Shown: positions 1-8,200 of the stretch, one piece after another
Layout of the letters: every line of letters begins with the position of its first letter
Position numbering within the stretch: position 1 is the first letter of the stretch
Origin: Rhodococcus sp. IEGM 1409
Lineage (GTDB): Bacteria; Actinomycetota; Actinomycetes; Mycobacteriales; Mycobacteriaceae
Length of the DNA stretch: 64,000 nt
Reading direction: 5' to 3'
Assembly (NCBI RefSeq): GCF_030056735.1
Contig: NZ_JASHKN010000004.1
Location: forward strand, 91,412 to 155,411
Notes under the pieces: model-generated
Told to the model about the DNA's origin: nothing
The model's input: the letters and a program-made list of their open reading frames with translations, nothing else
Databases searched by the model: none
Made by a program: the position numbers and the translations under genes

Positions 1-44
1 GGGGTCGCCGCGGGCCCAGCCGGCGTGATGTTCGCCCCAGCCGC

Positions 45-75
45 GGGGGGGGGGGGGTCCCCCCCCCCCCCCCCC
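45..75. other. G13/C17 homopolymer artefact at the window edge
   Basis: A run of 13 G, one T, then 17 C. Nothing else in the window looks like this. It is most likely a sequencing or assembly artefact at a contig end, so bases 1-105 should not be trusted; no gene is supported there. Confidence 0.7.
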
Positions 76-105
76 GCCCCTTCGTCGTGTGTGGGGGGCA
101 GACCG

Positions 106-582
106 TCAGATGCTTTCGGAGACCTCGAACACGAATTCCACCTCGACGGCACTGTTTCGGGGGAGTTCGGCCACGCCGATCGCAGAGCGGGCGTGTTGTC
201 CTGCCGTACCGAAGATCTCGGCCAGCAGGTCGGACGCACCGTTGATCACCTGGGGTTGCTGTGAGAATCCGGATCCGGAAGCAACAAATCCAACGACCTT
301 GACGACACGAACGATGCGGTCGAGCCCGACCAAGTCGTCGACGGCCGCGAGTCCGTTGAGCGTGCACAACCGCGCCGCCTGGGCGGCGTCTTCGACGGAG
401 ACACCTTCGCCTAACTTGCCGATGCACGTCGTGGCGCCGTCGACGAGCGGCAATTGTCCCGACGTGTAGACGTGTGCCCCCGTCTGAACGGCGGGGAGGT
501 AGGAGCCGGCGGGGGAAGCGACCGGCGGAAGCGTCAGATCGAGTGCGGCGAGTCGTGCGGTCCAGGTACTGGCGTCGTTCAT
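106..582 (-). CDS. RidA/YjgF/UK114 family protein (first copy)
   Basis: The 158-residue product shows the RidA-like fold pattern: a HVYTSGQLPL strand near the N-terminus, a helical middle with CTLNGLAAV, and a C-terminal region HARSAIGVAELPRNSAVEVE with the Arg the family uses to bind carboxylates. RidA proteins hydrolyse reactive enamine/imine intermediates from PLP enzymes. This longer subfamily (about 155 residues against about 130) has no firmly assigned substrate. The start is the ATG at 582 because GAGGAA lies 4-5 bases upstream; the reading frame stays open further upstream but has no ribosome site there. It is divergent from the Nudix gene. A second, shorter RidA lies at 49692-50072. 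Confidence 0.85.
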   Translation of the reverse strand: MNDASTWTARLAALDLTLPPVASPAGSYLPAVQTGAHVYTSGQLPLVDGATTCIGKLGEGVSVEDAAQAARLCTLNGLAAVDDLVGLDRIVRVVKVVGFVASGSGFSQQPQVINGASDLLAEIFGTAGQHARSAIGVAELPRNSAVEVEFVFEVSESI

Positions 583-674
583 CGAGTTCCTCAATGGATT
601 CTTTTGTCTGGGAATGATGTTCGAGTCTGTCATCGGGAGTCTCGGCAAGTCCAAGTCGTATTTGCGCCCACCCC

Positions 675-689
675 ATCACTTTTGGTGAT
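675..689. promoter_or_regulatory. Possible operator, ATCAC-N5-GTGAT, between ridA-like and Nudix genes
   Basis: A 5-bp inverted repeat with a 5-base spacer (ATCAC TTTTG GTGAT) sits in the 163-bp divergent intergenic region. A TAAAAT at 708-713 could be the -10 of the Nudix gene. The short arms make this weak evidence, and no regulator gene is adjacent. Confidence 0.3.
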
Positions 690-745
690 ACTCACTGTCG
701 TCGGATCTAAAATGGTGTTCGAATCGGCCACCTAAACTGTGTCGT

Positions 746-1168
746 ATGTCGTCAATTCGCAACATCTCACTGGGGCTACCTGTCCGTTCCGGTCACGTAC
801 TCATGCTCGACGGCACGGACTCTGTCACGGGGGAGAAGTTCCATCGATTGATCGGTGGCGGTATCGAGTTCGGTGAGACGGCCGAGGCAGCGCTGCGACG
901 CGAGTTCGCGGAGGAACTAGGCGTCACGTTGGGAAGCGTCGAGTTGCTCGAGGTCGTCGAGAATATCTTCGAGTTCGAGGGGCGACTTGGGCATGAGATT
1001 GTCCATGTCTTTGCAGTCGACTCAGCTGACATCGATGCGTTTCCGCTCGACGTCCAACTCCGAGTCCTCGACGAAGGTAGTCCGGTCCATTGGGTATTGA
1101 CGGGTAGGTCCGACCGCCCCATCTACCCGGCCGAAGTCTCCCGCATTATCAACGCTCTGGTTCAGTAG
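746..1168 (+). CDS. Nudix hydrolase
   Basis: The 140-residue protein has a complete Nudix box at residues 38-60 (G-x5-E-x7-REFAEELGV), so the Mg2+-binding REUxEExGU helix is intact and the enzyme should hydrolyse a nucleoside-diphosphate-linked substrate. Which substrate cannot be told. The N-terminal IRNISLGLPVRSGHVLML strand and the C-terminal PIYPAEVSRIINAL match small MutT-like proteins annotated as NUDIX domain-containing. It is divergent from the RidA gene and followed by 129 bp containing an SOS box for the next gene. Confidence 0.88.
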   Translation: MSSIRNISLGLPVRSGHVLMLDGTDSVTGEKFHRLIGGGIEFGETAEAALRREFAEELGVTLGSVELLEVVENIFEFEGRLGHEIVHVFAVDSADIDAFPLDVQLRVLDEGSPVHWVLTGRSDRPIYPAEVSRIINALVQ

Positions 1169-1268
1169 GGGAATCCGTCGCTGGAACAAGAGTGGCCGCA
1201 AGGGTTGCTCCGCAAAAATGTTCGGTCAAACGGGATTCTTCGGACTGATTTCTGGAAACTGTAGAGGT

Positions 1269-1284
1269 TCGAACATAGTTTCGA
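1269..1284 (+). promoter_or_regulatory. LexA (SOS) box upstream of the DUF222/HNH gene
   Basis: TCGAAC-ATAG-TTTCGA differs by one base from the mycobacterial/actinobacterial LexA consensus TCGAAC-N4-GTTCGA. It ends 13 bases before the start codon. Several 13E12-family genes of M. tuberculosis carry such boxes, which supports a functional site. Confidence 0.65.
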
Positions 1285-1297
1285 ATATTGTGGAGGA

Positions 1298-2824
1298 ATG
1301 TTCGATGACGGAGTGGGAAGTTCGAGTGCCGCAGCGCAGCTGTTCGGTGCTGAATCCGACTGCGCCCTCATCGATCTCATTGCCGAACTGCATGCGCGCG
1401 AGTCGATGCTCGTGGAACGGAAACTTGCTGCCATTGCCGAGTTTTTCGAGCGTCGCAGCGCTGAACACTCCGATGCCGGCGCGTGGTCGTCCACCGCGCA
1501 CGAACTAGCTGAGGCCGAGCTCGGCGCAGCGTTGACCATGGGCCGTGCCGCGGCGGGAAAGTTGATCGGCCTCGGCTTTTCGCTGAAGACTCGACTCCAC
1601 CGCACGCGTGCCGCTATGGCACGCGGAGAACTGGATTTGTATCGAGTCGGATTGATCGACTCCGCTACAGCCAACGTCGATGACGATCTGATAGACGAGG
1701 TGGAACGGCAACTCCTCGAGAAGATTTCAGCACCACCGATACATGGCGGTACCGGCTTGACCGGCCGCCGATTGACGGCGGTCATCGACCGAATCGTCGC
1801 CGTGGTGGATCCGGAGGGGATGCGGGAGCGTCGACGCCGCGCCCTGGCTGATCGGTTCGTAGGTGTGAGCGCTGCCGAAGACGGAATGGCGCGGATCTTG
1901 GGGAGTATTCCGGCGGAGGACGCACGGGCTTTCGACGGGCGGTTGCGGGAGTTGGCGATGTCGGTGTGCCGACACGATTCCCGTAAATACGAGCAGCGAC
2001 GAGCCGACGCCTTGGGAGCGTTGGTAGCTGGGTCGACAATTCTGCCGTGCGATTGTGGCCGGGCCGACTGCCCACAAGACCGCAGCGGGATTGTTGTGGT
2101 GCGTCGGCCATTAGTGCACGTGGTCATGGTGGAATCCGCGCTCCAGGGCGGTGACTCACCAGGTACAGACGAACCCGCTCACCTCGACGGTTATGGAGTG
2201 ATCAGTGCAGAGCATGCGCGTGACATCGCCGCGGGTGCGTTGATTCGAAAGGTGAAGGTACCAGCCGACGCGGCGCTCGAGTCTGCCGGTGAGGGCGAGC
2301 CAGTACCTTCGCCTGTAGTTCCTTCGCCTGTAGTTCCTTCGGCGCTGGTATACCGCCCGGGCGCTGTCCTCGACACATGGGTGAGGGTGATCTCGGGTAG
2401 CTGTCAGTGGCTGCACTGCGATGTCGCGGCATGGAATTCCGATCTCGATCACACCGAACCTTTCGATCATCGCGATCCAGCACGTGGTGGAAAGACCGTG
2501 ACCTCCAACTTGAGTGCCTATTGTCGAAATCATCACCGCCTCAAGCATTCCGGTCAGTGGGTGCACACCTCGAATCCGGACCGGAGCGTTACGCTGACCT
2601 CGGCGACCGGACATTGTTACCGAACTCGGCCGTCAGGTCTGCTCGCAGGAATGCTCGAGCCTGTACTGCCCGAGGGCGGTCGGCGTCGACGTACACGTTT
2701 GGAGAACAAGGCGGCCCGCGTGCGGGGTGAACGCCGGCGCCAGCGGATACGGATGCACCTGCGGGTGAAGAAGAAGGTCCAGAGGAGGACCGTCGATCGA
2801 GGAGACGATCCACCGCCGTTCTGA
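1298..2824 (+). CDS. DUF222 / 13E12-repeat protein with C-terminal HNH nuclease domain
   Basis: The 508-residue protein has the helical DUF222 domain over roughly the first 300 residues (ALIDLIAELHARESMLVERK) and a C-terminal HNH motif near residues 370-430, with the WNSDLDHTEPFDH and YCRNHHRLKH halves of the zinc-beta-beta-alpha nuclease fold intact. These multicopy proteins of Rhodococcus and Mycobacterium (REP13E12) are presumed endonucleases of unknown target. An in-frame duplication gives PSPVVPSPVVPSA near residue 340. GGAGGA lies immediately before the ATG at 1298, which is too close for ideal spacing; GTG at 1313 is an alternative. A LexA box just upstream predicts DNA-damage induction. 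Confidence 0.85.
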   Translation: MFDDGVGSSSAAAQLFGAESDCALIDLIAELHARESMLVERKLAAIAEFFERRSAEHSDAGAWSSTAHELAEAELGAALTMGRAAAGKLIGLGFSLKTRLHRTRAAMARGELDLYRVGLIDSATANVDDDLIDEVERQLLEKISAPPIHGGTGLTGRRLTAVIDRIVAVVDPEGMRERRRRALADRFVGVSAAEDGMARILGSIPAEDARAFDGRLRELAMSVCRHDSRKYEQRRADALGALVAGSTILPCDCGRADCPQDRSGIVVVRRPLVHVVMVESALQGGDSPGTDEPAHLDGYGVISAEHARDIAAGALIRKVKVPADAALESAGEGEPVPSPVVPSPVVPSALVYRPGAVLDTWVRVISGSCQWLHCDVAAWNSDLDHTEPFDHRDPARGGKTVTSNLSAYCRNHHRLKHSGQWVHTSNPDRSVTLTSATGHCYRTRPSGLLAGMLEPVLPEGGRRRRTRLENKAARVRGERRRQRIRMHLRVKKKVQRRTVDRGDDPPPF

Positions 2825-2843
2825 ATAGATGCGCCCCGTCGCT

Positions 2844-2875
2844 CAGTGTTTTCGGATGCCCAGTTTTCGGATGCC
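2844..2875. repeat. Short tandem repeat, about 15-17 bp x2
   Basis: CAGTGTTTTCGGATGCC is followed directly by CAGTTTTCGGATGCC. The two near-identical units lie in the 129-bp gap between the HNH gene and tesB. No function is apparent. Confidence 0.7.
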
Positions 2876-2953
2876 CACTTTGGTGGCCGGGGCTGCATCA
2901 GGCATTGTGTGAAGGTCAGTAGACGTCGGTACACGGGAAGATGTGGAGCATCG

Positions 2954-3775
2954 ATGGCGAGGATCGAAGAAATTCTGGAGTTGGAACGCCTCGAGCGTGA
3001 CATCTTTCGAGGAATCATCGCGGAAACCACCCTGACCCGCACTTTCGGCGGTCAGGTCGCCGGACAGGCATTGGTGTCGGCAGTACGAACGGTCGATCCG
3101 GCCTACTCAGTTCATTCGTTGCACGGATACTTCCTGCGTCCGGGCAATCCGATGGAACCGACCGTCTTTCTGGTGGATCGTGTTCGCGACGGACGATCGT
3201 TCGCGACTCGCCTGGTCACCGGAATCCAAGACGGACAAGCCATTTTCACTATGTCGGCATCCTTCCACGTCCAGGACGAAGGCATCGAGCACCAGGACGA
3301 GATGCCGCCCGTCCCTGACCCTGAAACGCTGGCCATCGCCCAGGATTCCGAAGACCCCGAGACCGCGTGGTTGGCTCGCGAGTGGTCCGACTGGGACCTG
3401 CGAATGGTGCCGAAGGCAGACATCAACAAACGTCCGGGCGCTGCCGCACAGCAGCAAGTATGGTTCCGTTCCCGCGAGGCTCTCCCGGACGACCCGGTAT
3501 TTCACGTGTGCACGCTTGCGTACATGAGCGACATGACGCTGCTCGGATCTTCCCGAGGCCCTCACATGGACGTCGCCATGCAAAGCGCCTCGCTCGATCA
3601 CGCCATGTGGTTCCTGCGGCCGTTCCGGGCCGACGAGTGGCTGTTGTACGACCAGACGTCGCCGTCAGCGGGCTTCGGTCGCGCATTGACGCAGGGACGA
3701 ATCTTCGACAGCCGAGGAAATATGGTTGCTGCAGTCGTCCAGGAAGGCCTGACCAGGCTGTATCGCCCGAAGTGA
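2954..3775 (+). CDS. tesB: Acyl-CoA thioesterase II (TesB family), copy 1
   Basis: The 273-residue double-hotdog thioesterase hydrolyses acyl-CoA to fatty acid and CoA. N-terminal hotdog: [17 protein letters not shown] and [13 protein letters not shown]-terminal hotdog: the conserved Asp in [10 protein letters not shown], Thr/Ser in [12 protein letters not shown] and Gln in VVQEGLTR, corresponding to the Asp-Thr-Gln triad of E. coli TesB. The ATG at 2954 was chosen because MARIEEIL matches the family N-terminus and aligns with copy 2; the frame is open upstream without a good ribosome site. It is clearly a paralogue of 4542-5411. The M. tuberculosis equivalent, tesB2, sits between pdxS and pdxT. 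Confidence 0.93.
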   Translation: MARIEEILELERLERDIFRGIIAETTLTRTFGGQVAGQALVSAVRTVDPAYSVHSLHGYFLRPGNPMEPTVFLVDRVRDGRSFATRLVTGIQDGQAIFTMSASFHVQDEGIEHQDEMPPVPDPETLAIAQDSEDPETAWLAREWSDWDLRMVPKADINKRPGAAAQQQVWFRSREALPDDPVFHVCTLAYMSDMTLLGSSRGPHMDVAMQSASLDHAMWFLRPFRADEWLLYDQTSPSAGFGRALTQGRIFDSRGNMVAAVVQEGLTRLYRPK

Positions 3776-3825
3776 GGTCGGCCGAAGTGAGGTCGCCCGA
3801 AGTGGAATCAATCGCAGCGAGTCCT

Positions 3826-4500
3826 TCACGGGCGAGAGCGCACCGCAGGCCGGGCCGGATGGTCGTATCTGATTTCGAAATCGACCTCCTCGGACACCGC
3901 TGAGCGGTGCTCGAGGAGTGCGTCGACTGTCCACAGATCCGCCTGCGGTGTGTGCCTCCGCATGGCAGCTTCGCTCATGTCCAGGCGGACGGTGACGTCG
4001 AACTCCAGTCCGCGCCCGAGCAACATCGGACCGACGATCACGATGACCGCGCGTTCGTGGACAGGGATACGGGTCGAGCGAGTCGAGCGATCAGTGGTTT
4101 CGTCCCAGAGTTTCGGCAAGAGCGTCCCTTTGATGCGGGCCGCGGTGATCACTTCACGATCGAGTGCCGGGTAGTCGAACCAGATGGTGCGGTAACTCAG
4201 CGCATCCTCGTGACCGAACTCGTATCGCAGCGACGCCGGCCGCACGTAGTCGTGCAGTGACACAACGGCACTCGGCCTGCTGTGCGACTCGACTGCAACC
4301 CCGACCAGTTCCGCGAGCCGCGACGGTTGCGCACAATCAGGTCCGTCGATCGCTACTACCACCACCGATGGAAATGATCCGCTCAGCGTTGCGATCTGCT
4401 CGGCAAGAGCGAGGGGAGTGGACGGGATGAATGTACTCACGCCCACCATGGTGCCGTGCCCGCTCGCCAAGGCGATATTGTGAACCGTCATCGCGCCCAC
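3826..4500 (-). CDS. Uridine-kinase-like P-loop protein with degenerate Walker A
   Basis: The 224-residue product resembles actinobacterial uridine-kinase-like NTPases: VVVVAIDGPDCAQPSRLAE occupies the P-loop position, followed by VSLHDYVRPASLRYEFG, a YRTIWFDYPALDREV segment, and VIVIVGPMLLGRGLEFDVTV. The Walker A lacks the GKS/T: the Lys and Ser/Thr that hold ATP phosphates are replaced by GPDCAQPS. A catalytic kinase is therefore unlikely unless it binds nucleotide differently. The start is uncertain: GTG/ATG at 4500, ATG at 4491 or ATG at 4449, none with a convincing ribosome site. It lies antisense between the two tesB copies and its 5' end approaches the promoter region of copy 2. Confidence 0.65.
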   Translation of the reverse strand: MGAMTVHNIALASGHGTMVGVSTFIPSTPLALAEQIATLSGSFPSVVVVAIDGPDCAQPSRLAELVGVAVESHSRPSAVVSLHDYVRPASLRYEFGHEDALSYRTIWFDYPALDREVITAARIKGTLLPKLWDETTDRSTRSTRIPVHERAVIVIVGPMLLGRGLEFDVTVRLDMSEAAMRRHTPQADLWTVDALLEHRSAVSEEVDFEIRYDHPARPAVRSRP

Positions 4501-4541
4501 TGCGGCGGTCTGTGTATGCGGTCAATGTTTCCGGAGGACTC

Positions 4542-5411
4542 ATGGTTGGTATCGAGGAGATCCTCGCGCTCGAACACCTGGAGAAGGACATCTTCCGCGG
4601 TGCGGTCCACCCCACTGCACTTCAACGGACGTTCGGCGGGCAGGTTGCCGGGCAGTCGTTGGTTTCTGCCGTGAGCACCGTCGACGAGAGCTACCACGTG
4701 CATTCGTTGCACGGATACTTCCTGCGCCCGGGCAACCCGAAGATTCCGACGGTCTACCTGGTCGACCGGATTCGCGACGGGCGCTCGTTCTGCACGCGTC
4801 GGGTCAATGCAGTCCAGGATGGTAAGACGATCTTCACGATGTCGGCCTCGTTCCACGTCGACGACGACGGTATCGAGCACCAGGATCGGATGCCCTCCGT
4901 TCCGGCGCCGGAGGACTTGCCGGATGCGCAGACCGTTCCCGAGTTGGCGGAATCGCAGTTCTACCAGGAGTGGAAGAACTGGGACATTCGAATTGTGCCG
5001 GCCGAGCAGAGTGCGTCAGCGCCGGATCTGGCCGCCCAGCAGCGTGTATGGATGCGCTACCGCGAGGCTCTGCCGGATCGTCCGCTGCTGCACATCTGCA
5101 CCCTCGCGTACCTCAGTGACATGACCCTGCTCGGAACTTCGAAAGTCCCACACCGGGGCGTGAAGACGCAAACTGCTTCGCTCGATCACGCGATGTGGTT
5201 CCTGCGGCCCTTCCGGGCCGACGAGTGGTTGCTCTACGACCAGACCTCACCGTCGGCAGGTTTCGGTCGCGCGCTCACTCAAGGGCGTATCTACGATCGC
5301 GATGGCAACATGGTGGCAGCGGTGGTTCAGGAGGGTTTGACGCGGCTGGAACGCGAACCCGACAGCCGTGAGAACAAGAACAGCCGTGAGAACAAGACAG
5401 GAACTGTGTGA
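4542..5411 (+). CDS. tesB: Acyl-CoA thioesterase II (TesB family), copy 2
   Basis: The 289-residue double-hotdog thioesterase is about two-thirds identical by eye to copy 1, with the same [54 protein letters not shown] and VVQEGLTRL blocks, so the Asp-Thr-Gln triad is kept. The ATG at 4542 has GGAGGA at 4533-4538. The C-terminus ends in a duplicated hydrophilic tail, [15 protein letters not shown], from a direct repeat in the DNA (about 5368-5399). The stop overlaps the pdxT ATG (TGATG), so the two are translationally coupled, as in the mycobacterial tesB2-pdxT arrangement; this copy is probably the ancestral one. Confidence 0.93.
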   Translation: MVGIEEILALEHLEKDIFRGAVHPTALQRTFGGQVAGQSLVSAVSTVDESYHVHSLHGYFLRPGNPKIPTVYLVDRIRDGRSFCTRRVNAVQDGKTIFTMSASFHVDDDGIEHQDRMPSVPAPEDLPDAQTVPELAESQFYQEWKNWDIRIVPAEQSASAPDLAAQQRVWMRYREALPDRPLLHICTLAYLSDMTLLGTSKVPHRGVKTQTASLDHAMWFLRPFRADEWLLYDQTSPSAGFGRALTQGRIYDRDGNMVAAVVQEGLTRLEREPDSRENKNSRENKTGTV

Positions 5412-6016
5412 TGACTCGTCCGTTGATCGGTGTTCTCGCCCTCCAAGGTGATGTTCGCGAACACCTTGCCGCACTCGATGATTCGAGAGCGGACGCGGTC
5501 GGTGTCCGGCGACCCGAAGAACTCGACAAGGTCGACGGAATCGTGATCCCGGGTGGCGAATCCACTACCATGAGCCGGCTTCTGCAGGTTTTCGAGCTGC
5601 TGGACCCGCTTCGTGATCGTCTCCGCGGCGGGCTGCCGGCTTACGGTTCGTGTGCCGGCATGATTCTGCTCGCCAGCGAGGTACTCGACACCCGGCCGGA
5701 CGCCGAGCATCTCGGCGCCATCGACATGACGGTGCGCCGCAACGCTTTCGGTCGTCAGGTCGATTCCTTCGAGTCCGACCTGGAGTTCGAGGGAATCATC
5801 GGTGATCCCATCCGCGCAGTATTCATCCGCGCACCGTGGGTCGAGCGGGTCGGTCCGGGCGTGGAGGTGCTCGCGCAGGTTCCCGCCGCGGCGGGGGAAG
5901 CTGCGGGGCGCATCGTCGCGGTTCGGCAGGGCTCGGTGATCGCCACTTCGTTCCATCCCGAGGTCACCGGCGACCGTCGAGTCCACGAGATGTTCGTCGA
6001 TCTCGTGCGCGGCTAG
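5411..6016 (+). CDS. pdxT: Pyridoxal 5'-phosphate synthase glutaminase subunit PdxT
   Basis: The 201-residue class I glutamine amidotransferase supplies ammonia to PdxS for PLP synthesis. Visible are [13 protein letters not shown] at the N-terminus, the PGGES oxyanion loop at 47-51, the nucleophile Cys81 in YGSCAGM, and His182/Glu184 in TSFHPE, i.e. the full Cys-His-Glu triad. The start is ATG 5411, overlapping the tesB stop by one base; GTG 5408 is the alternative. PdxT works as a PdxS12-PdxT12 complex, yet no pdxS is found in the 5.4 kb upstream or elsewhere in the window. Confidence 0.95.
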   Translation: MTRPLIGVLALQGDVREHLAALDDSRADAVGVRRPEELDKVDGIVIPGGESTTMSRLLQVFELLDPLRDRLRGGLPAYGSCAGMILLASEVLDTRPDAEHLGAIDMTVRRNAFGRQVDSFESDLEFEGIIGDPIRAVFIRAPWVERVGPGVEVLAQVPAAAGEAAGRIVAVRQGSVIATSFHPEVTGDRRVHEMFVDLVRG

Positions 6017-6040
6017 GGCGATTGTTCACTTCGGCCGAAC

Positions 6041-6676
6041 CTACAGTTCCAGTTGGCGGGCAAGGATCGCCGCCTGGACGCGTGAGGTGAGGTGCAGCTT
6101 CGACAGAACTCGCGACACATGCGACTTCACCGTCGGAGCACCGACACCGAGTTCGCGCGACAGTTCGGCGTTGGACAGACCCATACCCAGTAGAACGAGC
6201 ACTTCGCGTTCGCGATCGGTGAGCTCGCTCAGGCCGAGCGGCTCGGCGAGCTTGGGAGCGCGCTGAACGAACTCGCCGATCAGTGCGCGGGCGGCTCGGG
6301 GAGCGAGCACTGCATCGCCGGCCGCGACATTGCGGATGGCGCTGCTCAGCTCGTCCGCTGTCGCAGTCTTGAGCAGGAAGCCCGACGCACCGGCCCGCAG
6401 AGCTGCGAAGACGTATTCGTCGAGGTCGAAGGTGGTCAACACGAGAACGCGGCTGCGGGTTGTACCGATGATCTGACGGGTCGCTTCGATGCCGTCGGTG
6501 CCCGGCATCCGGATGTCCATCAACACGACGTCGGGTTGATGTGTGCGAGTGACGGTGATCGCCGACGCTCCGTCTCCTGCTTCCGCAACTACATCGATGT
6601 CCTCGTGCTGTCGCAGAATCATCGCCAGCCCGGAGCGGATCGCGGCGTGGTCGTCGACCAGGGCGACGGTGATCAC
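6041..6676 (-). CDS. NarL/LuxR-family two-component response regulator
   Basis: The 211-residue regulator has a receiver domain (ITVALVDDHAAIRSGL; phosphoacceptor Asp in VVLMDIRMPGTDG; Lys in GFLLKTAT) and a C-terminal LuxR helix-turn-helix (LTDREREVLVLLGMGLSN through VKSHVSRVLSKL). The start is the GTG at 6676, which overlaps the TGA of the histidine kinase (GTGA), so the pair is translationally coupled. The longer open frame from 6727 lies inside the kinase gene and is not needed. Target genes are unknown; the nearby GAP-family membrane protein is a guess. Confidence 0.93.
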   Translation of the reverse strand: MITVALVDDHAAIRSGLAMILRQHEDIDVVAEAGDGASAITVTRTHQPDVVLMDIRMPGTDGIEATRQIIGTTRSRVLVLTTFDLDEYVFAALRAGASGFLLKTATADELSSAIRNVAAGDAVLAPRAARALIGEFVQRAPKLAEPLGLSELTDREREVLVLLGMGLSNAELSRELGVGAPTVKSHVSRVLSKLHLTSRVQAAILARQLEL

Positions 6677-7908
6677 CGATCCGTTCCGTTCGGTGTGTGG
6701 ACGGGTAGCTGCGCGCATACCTTCCATTCTCCGTCGACCGGAAGTGCGTCGAGTGAACCGCCCAGCAGCTCGGCACGATGACGCATGTTTGCAAGTCCGC
6801 GCGTTCTTGCCCGCGGACTGGATATGTCGGGACCGACGGGGTTTCGGATCTCGATCTGTAGTGCATTGTGCTGGAGAGAGAGCGACATCGAGATCGGCGC
6901 GCCAGGCGCATGCTTGAGTGCGTTGGTCAACGCCTCTTGCGCGATCCGATACGCCGTGTGATCGACGACGCTCGGCAGGTCGGCGGCATCGACGTCGATC
7001 GCTACGTCCACTGTGCTGCCGGCGGCCCGAGCTGCGTCCAGGACGACGGGCAACTCGGTCAACCGCGGGGGAGAGGAACGAGGATCAGGCGTCTCGCCGT
7101 CCCCGGCGTGGAGCAGTTCGATCATCGATCGCATCTCGGAAAGGCCCGCGAGACTGCTTGATCTGATCGCCCCGATCATCTCCCGCAAGCCATCGTCTGG
7201 TTCACCCCGTTCAGCGGAGAGCGCTGTGGTGGAGAGTGCAGCTTCGGAGTGGATTGCGATGGCGGAGAGGTGGCTTGCGATCACGTCGTGCAGATCCCGC
7301 GCCATGGTTGCCCGTTCGTGAGCGACCGCGGTCTCGCGGTCCAGAGCGGCGAGTGCTTCGTGAACTCTGGAACGCTCGCGTTCCGCCTCCGTCAGTTCGA
7401 CTTGTCGACGGATGACCAGTGCCCACCACACGGGCGTTCCGAAGAACAGAGCGGTCACGACGCCCGCCCCAGCCGCAGCGCGGACGTCCCTGGTGGACAG
7501 GTAAACGAGTGCGGTGAGCGCGGCAACCGACACCGCGGTCAGAGAACACACCACCCGGCCCAACCGTGCCGTCCCGTACAGAACCGCAGCGTAGGTGAGA
7601 TCCGAGAGGACCAGCCACATCGGCAGAGTCGGTCCCAGGGCGGCGTCGACCGCGACGATGACGGCCCCCGCCGCCAAGGCCGTTGCCGGACGCACCCGCC
7701 GGAACGAGTCGATCGCACAGAGCAGAGCCAGCATCCCGATCCGAACCCCGACGGGAACGTCGGCGACACCTCCGACATCGCTCCACATTTTGTACAGGCC
7801 GACGAGGTAGAGAACTACCCCGACCGCGAACAGGCCGATGGCGATGAGCGGATCGTTCCACTTGCCGACGCTCCGACTTCTGGTCACCACAGACTTATCA
7901 GAGCACAT
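6673..7908 (-). CDS. Two-component sensor histidine kinase (HisKA_3 type)
   Basis: The 411-residue kinase has five to six hydrophobic segments in its first 160 residues, a coiled linker (VELTEAERERSRVHEAL), the HisKA_3 phosphoacceptor His in MARDLHDVIASHLSAIA, and a HATPase_c domain (AYRIAQEALTNALKHA; RTRGLANMRHRAELLGG). The sensing part is mostly membrane, like the DesK/LiaS-type kinases that respond to envelope state. ATG 7908 was preferred to the longer frame (to 8259), because that extension overlaps the start of the divergent small membrane gene, and because AGGGG lies about 6-7 bases upstream of 7908. Coupled to the response regulator by GTGA. Confidence 0.92.
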   Translation of the reverse strand: MCSDKSVVTRSRSVGKWNDPLIAIGLFAVGVVLYLVGLYKMWSDVGGVADVPVGVRIGMLALLCAIDSFRRVRPATALAAGAVIVAVDAALGPTLPMWLVLSDLTYAAVLYGTARLGRVVCSLTAVSVAALTALVYLSTRDVRAAAGAGVVTALFFGTPVWWALVIRRQVELTEAERERSRVHEALAALDRETAVAHERATMARDLHDVIASHLSAIAIHSEAALSTTALSAERGEPDDGLREMIGAIRSSSLAGLSEMRSMIELLHAGDGETPDPRSSPPRLTELPVVLDAARAAGSTVDVAIDVDAADLPSVVDHTAYRIAQEALTNALKHAPGAPISMSLSLQHNALQIEIRNPVGPDISSPRARTRGLANMRHRAELLGGSLDALPVDGEWKVCAQLPVHTPNGTDR

Positions 7909-7998
7909 CGGGGCCCCTGACTTGTCATACCAAATGATGAGGTCGGCGTTGTTCCGACGGCTGATGTGCGGATCCGAGAGAGAAGACACGCTCGAGGT

Positions 7999-8199
7999 AT
8001 GAAAATTCGTTTCGAGTTGATGATCGGCATTCTCCTCGTCGTCGGTGGCGCCGGTCTGTGGCTGTTCGCACGTGACGCCGAGTTCTTCTGGTTTCGCGGC
8101 GGACCGCTCGGCGTGATTCTGGCGATCATCGGTGCTTTCGACATCGTGAACGCAGTCCGGACGAGAGGCACGGTGACACCCGAACGGCGACACGACTGA
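7999..8199 (+). CDS. Small membrane protein (66 aa)
   Basis: MKIRFELMIGILLVVGGAGL begins the protein; there are two hydrophobic segments (about residues 8-22 and 37-54) separated by a short aromatic-rich loop (RDAEFFWFRGG) and a basic C-terminus. It is divergent from the kinase (90 bp) and ends one base before the next gene, so it is the first cistron of a two-gene operon. I do not recognise a family. Confidence 0.65.
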   Translation: MKIRFELMIGILLVVGGAGLWLFARDAEFFWFRGGPLGVILAIIGAFDIVNAVRTRGTVTPERRHD

Positions 8200-8200
8200 C

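Noticed and set aside
1162..2127. Long antisense reading frames over the DUF222 gene
   Set aside because: Arg/Ser/Pro-rich translations typical of shadows of high-GC genes; the plus-strand frame has clear DUF222 and HNH motifs.
2310..2345. CRISPR-like or microsatellite repeat in the DUF222 gene
   Set aside because: It is a single in-frame duplication encoding PSPVV twice, with no spacers.
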